Origin: Micromussa lordhowensis | Lineage: Eukaryota > Cnidaria > Anthozoa > Scleractinia > Lobophylliidae | NCBI GenBank assembly: GCA_964020085.1 | Contig: OZ026597.1 | Location: forward strand, 23,894,579-23,958,578 | DNA length: 64,000 nt | Reading direction: 5' to 3' | Shown: in pieces, positions 55,491-64,000 of the stretch | Layout: every line of letters begins with the position of its first letter | How positions within the stretch are numbered: position 1 is the first letter of the stretch | Position numbers and translations under genes: made by a program | The notes under the pieces: generated by a model | Seen by the model: the letters and a program-made list of their open reading frames with translations, nothing else | The model's database searches: none | Told to the model about the DNA's origin: nothing

Positions 55491-58400
55491 ATCATCAACC
55501 TACTACCTTCTCCTTATACCGTGAAATTCTGGTTATAAGCCCAGGCTTGTACAACTTCATAAGGGGCTTTTGGGTGGGTTTATAAATGGGGGAGCTTATA
55601 TCCAGAGGGGGCGTCTAAGCGGTATAGTAAACACATTTTGAAACGAAAAGTTTCATCTTCTTGGCTTGGGAACAACTGAGAAGCACTCAGCACAAGTAAT
55701 GAAACAAATACGCCAAGCTCAGAGGTCATTTCAAGGCATATATCAGAACCCCTCTTTGTCGGTTGCACATTTAGTCGTTCACGTTCGGTATAATCAACGA
55801 TTTTCCTAGCTCCAGTAATAGCAAAATATATGGAAAAGAACCTCGATACAACGAACCCTCGTTATAGCGAACATATTTTGCCAGTCCCTTGGCCCTTCGT
55901 TAATTTACCATTTTAGTCCACCAGCTATACGCTACAACTGGGAGACGACATTAGTGAAGCAATTTAAAAGCCTCCTTTTCTGTCGGCGTTGACATTATTG
56001 AAATTTTACCAATGGCAAATTGTGTCATGACGGCACGGTACGTTTCGTCCCCAGTTTCATCGTTTTGCTCGTGAAACAGAGACAATGAAACAGAAAGCGT
56101 CCAAGGAATTTTTAACAAATGACATAATATTCACGAAACCATTCACATGGCAAGATAAATCGTACCAAAATCCAAATCTTTGAAGCAGAAAACTGCATGC
56201 CGCTCTCGAGGCGCTTGGGTGATGTCTTCAGGGAACTCTTAATTGAAAATCAAACTTCGGATTGAGTGGCAGTGGGGTGAACTTTTTGTGATGCACATAA
56301 ATTGCCTTTGTCATAATTATCTTGTCACAATTCACATGAACGCTTCCTTTGATAATGCGGAAAATTAGTTCAGTTTACTTAAAAACTGAGTTGTCACTGA
56401 CATATTTTTATTTTTAAGTAGACAAAGGGTATAATCTATCGGTTAGCTTGCCAAGATGTGTCCGGCTGGTTTGTTTTCAGTCCAGTCCCTTTAGAACAGA
56501 TCTTTCAATATTAAGAACGTGGCGGTTGTAACGTGCTTTCACTTTTCGAGAACCTTTCAATACTGAAGGACGATTTAAGAGTGATTAGGCCGCTGGCTTT
56601 AAAAAGAATAATTTTGTCAAATTTTGGTAAGTTGATGGACTTTAGTCATGTGAGAAGTTGTGAGAATTCGTTACGGCAAAAACCGATCAAGTAACGCTAA
56701 AACGGATAACGTTAAAAACGCGACGAGAATAATTAATCAATTTGCCTTCAGCTAGAGTGGGCATTGAGATATTTTTGGGAGATACATGGAAGTTTTGCTC
56801 AGGGATTTGTGATATCATTTTCTTTATAAAATTTTAACTACTACGACAGGAAGCCAGTCTAGTCAAATAAATTTATAATTTAAAATTATATTTCTGGCTT
56901 ATTGATAATTCCCGTCTCCAGCGGTGTTGATCTAAGTTTCGAACTGTAGCTTGAATGTAGTAGTTTGAATTCAGTATAAGACGAAGTTAAAATTGTTGTT
57001 TTCTGTACAAATGACTGAGCTAGCCAAAAACGCTACACGGCTAAGAAATCCGGAAACAAAACTTGAGATTTTATCAAACAAATTCTGTATGGCTGTGACA
57101 GTGACGGATACCTAAACGAACGGCAAGTTCTCATTCTTCTTTGTGATCCTGGCTCTAAATCATGTAGCGGGTCAGTTGGACTTTACTCGCGATGTAACCG
57201 AAACAAGCCGGATTTTCAAACGAAGTCTCGTAAAGATGATAATGGATGGTGATATGAAGATTCAGGGATGTTAAAACGCGAGAACCCTTGAAAAACGCGG
57301 GCCAAAATGTAGCTACATCAAAAAATTGTTTTGCTTTAATCTTTGTTTTACCTTGGTTTCTAGCTGAATAAACTCATTCAGAGGCCAAACTGCCTAGAGC
57401 CTGAAACCCGGCTTTCTCTTTAACCTAATTTTGCTCTTAGCTTCGATACTATCATATAAAACTGTCGGCTTATTTTAGGTAGCTTAACTATGTAGATATC
57501 CTAACATAACTCTGACGTCTTTCAGAGCGACCACCAACTTTAAACACTTGTTCGGCAAGATTAGATTTTCGTTTCAAAATATCCGTCCTTAGGCGTCGGA
57601 CGCTAAGTTTAACCTCTAGAAAAAAGAAGAAACCGAGGTCGGTTCAGCGGGAAACAAAGACAGCCATTTTGTCAGCCTTTACTGAAAAAGAGAACGATAT
57701 TATAATTGGGATAATATGTAGTTGCTAGCACTTGTTTTGGCAAAACGGCCGGCGCAATCTTTCCCTCTTCAAACAGAGTCGTTTTGGAGAAAAACTAGCT
57801 TCCGTATAGTTCAGGCGCTTTGATAGAGCGCATAATTACGAAGCTGTTAAATAAACATTTTCGAAAGGCTCTTCATTTTTAATGCTGAGGCCTAGGTATT
57901 CGTAAAAAAGTCATCCATGTGTCAGGGTATATATTTATTATCTAATAAAACGGCCCCTGTTTATCCTTACGATATGTAATTTTGTTCTCTGTGGGGTCGT
58001 GTACTTCATATGGTCAACATGCTACAAAGTCTATTCAACAAAAAACTTTATTTTACGTCGAAAAGCGTTCGTTCTAAAAAAAAAGCCTTCACGCCGACGT
58101 TTTAATTTGTTTAAGGTACTGTTTATAATACCAAAGAAAGTGGCTTCGACGCCTCAAACCTTACTTTTTTCACTCCGCGGAATTTTCGGCTGAATAATAT
58201 GAAAATAATATCTTAACGAGACAAACAGTAATAATCAAACATTTACATAAAGCTTACAAATTTTATTTAAATTCTTGCTAACAAAATGAGAATTGCAACA
58301 GCTGTAGTACTGCTGTTTCGCAAACTAACAATGAAACATTTATCCATCTGTCTTATCTTTCCCATCATTTCCCACCGGCAAAAGCATTTAACAATAAATA

Positions 58401-58599
58401 TCCAACTCATTGGCTCTTGCAAATGGAAATTGATTTTAAAATTTGGGTTTGTAATTAGGGATATGATATTTTGCGCAGAACTCCTTTTGAGCCGAAAACG
58501 TTCACAGGAAATTAGCTGATGACGCTTTGTTTTAATGCGCAGGTAATTTCTTACACTTTTTAGCTCAAGGAGTCAAGGATTGACTCTCTCTTCACATCA

Positions 58600-58749
58600 A
58601 CGCCAATCGCCATTTTCCCGTCGCCGCTGATTCGTTCAGTACGTCTCATAACTATTGCGTATTGTTGGCTTTCCTCAACTCTCATACTCGGCTAGCTAGG
58701 AAACCGAGACACTAAACTGCTGGGAAGATTTCCCTGTGTGGTTAACCAG
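58600..58749 (+). promoter_or_regulatory. candidate promoter / untranslated first exon of the nuclear receptor
   Basis: TGTGTGGTTAACCAG followed by GTAAGTGAAA makes a strong donor at 58750 in a locally more GC-rich stretch. The receptor's first coding exon has an acceptor and an in-frame stop before its ATG, so an upstream non-coding exon is required; this is the best candidate seen. No TATA box was identified. Confidence 0.3.
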
Positions 58750-60580
58750 GTAAGTGAAATTTAATTGAACGTAGTTTTATTCGACTGGGCCGAATTAAAA
58801 CAAACTTTATCACATTGGACGTTTTAATCCGAAAACTATAAAGAACCGTAACTGGCAAGCCAAAACGACGGTCAATTTGCTTCACTATGGTAAACATAAA
58901 GTTTGTTTAGCGAATATGTGTGTCGGCTTAATTACCCCGGCTTGTTAATGTGGAAATCTAGTTGGCTCAAGAAAAACTTCCTTATCTATTACAACACCGT
59001 CATTTTCAACTGCACTTTATGAACTACATAAACGCGCTGAATTTAAAATGTACAGTTGAAAACGACACAGTGCAGTCTTCGATTTTGACATCACCTGCCA
59101 ACGTAAGTCGAAAAAGGCGTTCCTTGGGCCTGGTGAATGGAATATCATTTCTTTCTCTTTGGGAGGAAAATTCAATTTTTCAAAGAGGTTAAAAAGCCAT
59201 ACCTTCAATCAAAGCAGCAATTAAAATTCCTATTGAAATGAAAATGTTGTTTTCTCGATGAAACAATGACAACGTTGCGCGACATGTGTAATTTTCACAG
59301 AATTTTCTGCACTGCACGCCATGATTAGGCTGTGTTCAGATGATCTGCTCTTTGTATCAACATGGAAAGCTATCGGCGATTACATTTTGAAGAATATTCA
59401 GGCAGCTTGTACGAGTGAAGAAGCCGTGAAAACAGAAAAATAGTATTCAGTGTAAGCCTTACTACACAGGGGTGTTCCAAGTCTTAAAATAATCATCTGC
59501 TCCGGCGACGGCGTTCTGTAACACCGCCTAGAATTAAATCCTTTCAACGCTGTTAGTGGTCAGTAATAATTTCTCAGTAGCATTTTAATACGAAGACGAG
59601 AATTTTAGTCTTAAGAATAAAGCAACCAGTCAAGCATAAAAGGAGGTTTTGGTGGCTCCTTTGAACCACATTATTGTCCCAAGCAATTTATAGGTTGTTT
59701 GGATATATTGTCCAAATTTTTATACGTACACGAAAGAAAATCTCACAAAAGAGAAAAGAATTGAATTGAATTGAAAAGAGACTGGATCTTAGTCTGGTTT
59801 AATTGTACAAACAACTTGGAAATAGCAGTTATCCTTTAGTATACAATGGAGTATACAATAACCCATCGATGCCTCCAAAAAGGACCAGATTCAGTTGATC
59901 CAAGTTCGATTAAACCTCCGTCTAGACTGACTAACTACAGGTTATCGAAAATCGAATTTCTGATCGAAACCTCGATGCAGACAGACTGTGGCTACATTTA
60001 TGGTATAACAAATAATGAAAAGCCTCCATGAAATTATTTCATGAAGGCCTGAAAGGTGGATTAGCCATTTCAAGTCGTAATGTAAGCTCCTCGTAGTTTA
60101 GCCAGACAAAGGCCTTTTTAGTAGTTTTCTATACAAAGGATCATTTATAACTGTGGGTTATGTGAACTTTTTTCTTTAATTCATTGTTTGTATTCTTTTG
60201 TGTTGTTACGTTTGGCTTTAATTTTGTTTTTGTATGAAAAAAGATGTTGTTGTTCAGCTTTTGTTTCGTTGTATTTGTTCATGAAAGAAAACAAGAGTTT
60301 CCTATGTTTATTTGCAAATGCATCTTTAATTCAACTCAATTTTTAAAAGTAGTACAACTCATGATCATTTTTACAATACCACCTTTTGATTTCTTACAGC
60401 TATGTGAATACACAAGCTCTATATTTGTACTTTTCGCTCCTTATACAACAAAACAATACATTAATTATCCTTAAAGAGAAAAGTATGAAAGTAGCTTGAG
60501 GGCAGATGAGATCAGTTCATTCTAAGAAAGGTGCCTCGTAGCCGAACGTCATACAGTTATTAGTAGGTGTATGACAGTGG
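58750..60580. other. probable 5' intron of the nuclear receptor gene
   Basis: No domain-bearing frame. A small hairpin TCCATGAAATTATTTCATGA lies at about 60025-60047. The frame at 59846-60031 (+) has no recognised family. Confidence 0.35.
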
Positions 60581-60848
60581 GGAGGTGCGGTGGCCTGATG
60601 GTTAGTGCACTCGACTCCGGATCAAGCAGTCCAGGTTCGAGCCCTGGCCGGGTACAATGTGCTGTTTTCTTGGGCAAGACACTTTACTCTCACAGTGCCT
60701 CTCTCCACCCAGGTTAATAAACGGGTACCGGTGAATTAAATGCTGGGAGTAACCCTTCGATGGACTAGCATCCCATATAGGGGAAAGTAGAAGTACTTCT
60801 AGTCGCTTTATGCTACAGAAACCGGAAATAAGCTCCGGCGCCACTTGG
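60581..60848 (+). mobile_element. tRNA-derived SINE, second family, copy 2
   Basis: The head contains GTGGCCTGATGGTTAGTGCA (A box) and AGGTTCGAGCCCTGGCC (B box). The body contains TTGGGCAAGACACTTTACTC, CTCTCTCCACCCAGG and GACTAGCATCCCATA, with the tail ending GCCACTTGGCTGG. It ends 90 bp before the receptor's first coding exon. Confidence 0.82.
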
Positions 60849-60965
60849 CTGGTATACAGACTTTGTGTTTACCTTTACCGTGTGACAAATTTAATGTATC
60901 AGCTAATCGCTTATATGAAGCTGCTTTTTATTTACAGGGATCAAATCAACCACCAGTAGCAAGAA

Positions 60966-61203
60966 ATGGAGAAATCATACACCACAACCCGCATCTGTGC
61001 CATTTGTGGGGATCGCTCGTCAGGATTTCATTATGGCGTACAGAGCTGTGAAGGGTGCAAGAGTTTCTTCAAGCGAACTGTCCAAAAACAGCTACATTAC
61101 ACATGCGTGGAGAGCATGTCATGCCAGATTGATAAGAATAACCGGATAAGGTGCCAGTTCTGCAGGTTCCAGAAGTGCTTGTCTCTAGGAATGCTCAAAG
61201 AAG
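60966..61203 (+). CDS. nuclear receptor exon with the whole zinc-finger domain
   Basis: Exon 60938-61203; acceptor TTTATTTACAG. An in-frame TAG upstream fixes the ATG at 60966 as the first possible start. 79 codons plus one base, donor GTAAAG. Both zinc fingers lie in this one exon. Confidence 0.92.
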
Positions 61204-61588
61204 GTAAAGACAAACTAACCAAGGTCAACCAAGCAGGTCGTTACATGTACTTTGATCACTTTCCTCACTCCACAGCTGTCTCTAGACCAGAGCGTGCAGT
61301 ACACCATGTTCGTATTCTCGGTATTGGACTGGAACTAGCTTGGAACTGAGGCTAATGCGGGGAGTCGGATAATTTGGTTTTATCAGCTGGGTTGATAATG
61401 TGAATTGGCCACCGTAAAGAGATTCGGAAGCTGACGTTTCTCGAGTGTTAGCCCTTCGTCGGAGCGAATCCATTCGCTGGATTCGCTCCGACGAAGGGCC
61501 AACGCTCGAAACGTCAGCTTCCGAATCTCTTTACGGTGGCCAATTCACATTATCAACCCAGTTGATGAAACCAAATTATCTTGTAATA

Positions 61589-61636
<48 letters not shown>

Positions 61637-64000
61637 TTCAAAATGCAAATGAATTAATCTCTTTTTAATGATACCTCCCCCCCCCCCCCCTAGGAGCCTC
61701 CATTGCAAGCTAGTCATGGTAGTCCTTTATCAGCTTTGTAGGTTTATAAGTTTTAACTTAAAAGTATGTTCTTTTATTCTGTATTTTTATATATATAGCT
61801 TGTTATAGACTTGTATATATATATATCCTACTGCATGCTCTTTTATATTATCTGATTTTAATTTTTATCCTAGTAATCATTGTTAGTCTTTAGAAAAAGC
61901 ACTTAATCTTAGTTAGTAGTTTGAATAAAATCTTTGCATTTTGGTGTTACTTAGCATTTTATCTTAGTTGAAATTGTAATTCTAGTCTTAGTTAGGAACT
62001 TCCTGTAAACCGCCACTATTGTGAGAAAGCTTCCTAATGAAAAGAGTTTTATAATTATTAGCTGTACGAGAAGACAGAGCACCTGGTGGCAGACCACGAA
62101 TCAAGTCATTGATAGGAATGAAAGAAAACGCTGACACATTCGTTTCATCTGAGCTTATTACACAGCTTATCCAGGCACGCCCTGATGCCACACCAAAAAG
62201 AAGGTTGGTGGCTTTTATTCCAGTTTGCTTTCGATGCAAAATAATTTACTTATGTTTAATGCTATAGATGTGTTTCCTGACTCTGATTGGTTTGAAAGCT
62301 AAGCAATATACATTATCGTTTTTTCTTCACTGAGGCGGTCGGGGGCAAATGTCGGGGGCAAAACTAATTGTGAATGAAGCACTAAGCCTTTTCCCTCGCG
62401 TTAATCGGTTCTCTGTTCATGTTTTGCTTGGTTTATAATTATTTACTTTTTGGCTATTTTTCTTTGCGTTAGCTGTGCTATGAATCCTTTCGGTTTGGTT
62501 CATCATTAAAGCCAATCGAGAGAACGTTGTTACACCACTGGAAATGTTGGCAAAAGACTCAAATGCTTATTTATTTGACGGTTGTTTTGGATAAGTTGGT
62601 AATCATTATAACATTTTCATCAACAGACCAGACTATTTGGAGCTGGGTTTTGCCGATATCTACCCTTTGAACCCTGTGGAAATCGTTATGGAGTTGGTAC
62701 TACAGGAAGTAGACTTGATAGTGGCCTGGGCCTATAAAATTCCCGGATTCAGAGAGCTTGATCGGGATGATCAAGCTAGTCTCGTGTCCACAGGTACGAA
62801 GAGAATCATGCTTAAGTTAATCAGGGCTATTTGCGCATGCACGTGACGCTTAAGGCCCCAGGAAGATTATCACATTAGTATATACATAACTTAATAAAGG
62901 TATTTCATTTTTTTCATAGCTTTGCTTGAATTATTGGTTCTTCGTATATGCCAGCGGTCCGGTTCTCATCAGGGCTCAGTGCTGTTAGCTAAAGATGTGC
63001 TTCTTAACCCCGAGCACTCGTTTAATATGGTCCTTGAACAGTGGTCCTTACAACTGGCGTGTTTTGCTTATAAGCTGCAAAGCTTGCAGCTTGACATGGC
63101 GGAGTTTGCCTGCGTGAATGCCATTATGCTATTTGAGCAAGGTGAGCTTTCTTTATACTAACAGTGAACAGTATGAAAGTTCCGCTTTGAAAACTAGCGG
63201 CCATCTAAAATATATACTTGAGGGCGTTCGATCCATTCTGAAATTGATTTTACCTCTATGACAAGACTAAACTTGGCACTTTGACGTGAAATTAGTTCAA
63301 GACATGCGCAGGGCAATCAATACGTACGTAGTAAAGCGCAGCAGTATTGGAAAAGTTTGGCTCAACAACTTGACAAACAACTCGAAAAGTACCAACACAA
63401 AATGTTTCCTTTCACGAGTTTACCCTTGGTGCTAAGTGTCTGCAGAAAAAAGCTATTGATTGATTGATTGATCCATCGATCGATCGATCGATCGATCGAT
63501 TGATCGATTGATCGATTGATTGATTGATTGCTTGATTGATTGATGATTGATTGATTGCTTGCTTGATTGATATCTTGCTTGAATGATTGCTTGCTTGATT
63601 GATTGATTGATTGATTGACGATTGCTCGATTGATTGATTGTCTGTCTGACTGTCTGACTGACTGGCTGACTGACCTTCTGACCGATGATTGAATGATTAA
63701 TCGTCAATTGATTAATTGATTGATTGATTGCCTGAGTAGCCGGCTAGTTGATTGAAATTGGCTACGGCCAAAAGAAGTGATCAAGAAGAATATTAGCTTG
63801 AACTTCGTTTAATTATTATACATGACAGGGTAAAAACTAAATTTCTTTATTATTTCTTTTCAGTTTTCTTATATGTGTTGGTGATTTTGCTTTTTTGCAG
63901 AGACTAGCTCAGGATTGAAAAACAGAGAGATGGTAGACTTCATCCTAAATCGTTCCCTTGACGCATTGCGTGACTATATCAAGTGTTCGTATCCCGACAA
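60966..64000 (+). CDS. nuclear receptor transcription factor, 3' part beyond window
   Basis: Five coding exons (60966-61203, 62062-62203, 62627-62793, 62920-63141, 63901-64000) join without a frame break to 290 residues. DNA-binding domain: first finger C11, C14, C28, C31; second finger C47, C53, C63, C66; P box CEGCKS; then [13 protein letters not shown] and an [11 protein letters not shown] extension. Ligand-binding domain starts near residue 128, with the family signature around [19 protein letters not shown] (161-179). The protein binds hormone-response DNA in the nucleus; the ligand, if any, is unknown. Only nine residues precede the first finger. P box CEGCKS is as in COUP-TF types, while the KEAVREDR..GGR extension is closer to NR3/NR5/NR6 types, so the subfamily is left open. 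Confidence 0.92.
61368..61650 (-). mobile_element. foldback element, second copy, in the receptor's intron
   Basis: Inverse of the unit at 43888-44153: TTTGGTTTTATCAGCTGGGT ... ACCCAGTTGATGAAACCAAA with GAAACGTCAGCTTCCGAATC in the arms, followed by ATACTCCCACCGACGCAGCA and AGTTTCTTTAGAAACTTAC. The target duplication is not clear here. Confidence 0.85.
61651..62061. other. rest of receptor intron 1
   Basis: A C-run (about 61676-61690) and AT-rich sequence with TATATATATA (about 61788-61828). No gene recognised. Confidence 0.6.
62062..62203 (+). CDS. nuclear receptor exon, DNA-binding extension and hinge
   Basis: Acceptor ATAATTATTAG, phase 1 to 2, encoding [18 protein letters not shown] and a polar hinge ending ARPDATPKR. 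The donor GTTGGT is weaker than consensus. Confidence 0.8.
62627..62793 (+). CDS. nuclear receptor exon, ligand-domain helix 3-4
   Basis: Acceptor TTTTCATCAACAG, donor GTACGA, phase 2 to 1, 55 whole codons. It carries the ligand-domain signature with the conserved D-D-Q before the helix-4 leucine. Confidence 0.88.
62920..63141 (+). CDS. nuclear receptor exon, ligand-domain helices 4-8
   Basis: Acceptor TTTTTTTCATAG, donor GTGAGC, phase 1 to 1. It encodes [13 protein letters not shown] and, near the end, [15 protein letters not shown], a helix-8 pattern (E-xx-CL-AI-LF). Confidence 0.88.
63451..63745. repeat. (ATTG)n microsatellite
   Basis: Long imperfect GATT/GATC/GCTT repeats in the last visible receptor intron, with CTGACTGACTG variants near 63645. 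The minus-strand frame through it is serine/glutamine low complexity only. Confidence 0.95.
63901..64000 (+). CDS. nuclear receptor exon cut by the window edge
   Basis: Acceptor GCTTTTTTGCAG, incoming phase 1. It encodes [20 protein letters not shown] and [12 protein letters not shown] in a helix-9 position. The rest, including the activation helix, is outside the window. Confidence 0.85.

Larger units (their letters stand above)
53707..58599. other. intergenic region between two divergent genes
   Basis: The promoter and first exon of the minus-strand RING-CH gene should lie here. Contents recognised: foldback elements at 54040-54640, a G-run near 54797, a SINE tail near 55405-55490, and AT-rich sequence without genes from 55500 to 58600. 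Frames of up to 97 codons in the foldback region are repeat-derived. Confidence 0.5.

Noticed and set aside
55580..55768. Certain first exon of the RING-CH gene
   Set aside because: The frame has a good signal-peptide-like stretch, but the donor that would match the needed phase (GTTTAC) is poor, so it is mentioned only as a possibility.
60583..60655. Functional tRNA gene
   Set aside because: This is the head of a SINE with a second copy at 42115; its 3' side runs into the SINE body instead of ending as a tRNA.

Overview
This window looks like nuclear DNA of a cnidarian, most likely a stony coral. The genes are split into short exons with GT/AG introns. The non-coding DNA is crowded with small inverted-repeat transposons and a tRNA-derived SINE of a type I associate with coral genomes. 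The window also encodes a nuclear receptor, a Ly6-domain surface protein and a membrane RING-CH protein. There is no bacterial operon, no rRNA and no CRISPR array. The organism call is inference from gene and repeat content, not from a database hit.

Layout. Positions 1-1397 are a 37-bp satellite. Positions 1.4-3.9 kb hold coral-type SINE sequence and two weak exon candidates. Positions 3.9-22.2 kb are one 174-176-bp satellite array split by a 13.4-kb inverted-repeat element (6892-20252). That element has 3.36-kb arms about 98% identical, a 4-bp target duplication and a central 78-bp repeat array. Its ends and its centre share the palindromic core CGATTA-T-TAATCG. No transposase was recognised in it. 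Positions 22.4-27 kb carry three well-bounded minus-strand exons of an unidentified gene and several MITEs. Positions 28.66-30.04 kb are a complete two-exon Ly6/uPAR-type gene on the minus strand, with a decayed partial copy at 27.1 kb.

Positions 35.46-53.71 kb hold the main gene. It is on the minus strand, with fifteen phase-consistent coding exons giving about 522 residues: an extracellular EGF-like module, about six membrane spans, a C4HC3 RING-CH (MARCH-type) finger, two more membrane spans and a cytosolic tail. The first exon, expected to carry the signal peptide, was not resolved. Its introns hold a Penelope-like element with a GIY-YIG endonuclease and an inverted partial copy, a long polypurine tract, SINEs and several palindromic MITEs. 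Positions 53.7-58.6 kb are intergenic, with decayed foldback elements. From 60.97 kb to the right edge lies a plus-strand nuclear receptor gene: a two-zinc-finger DNA-binding domain and the first part of the ligand-binding domain in five exons, cut by the window edge.

The RING-CH gene and the nuclear receptor are transcribed away from each other across the 53.7-60.9 kb interval. Nothing shows that the genes act in one pathway. The two items most worth following up are the large palindromic element with its shared end/centre motif and the EGF plus multi-span plus RING-CH protein.
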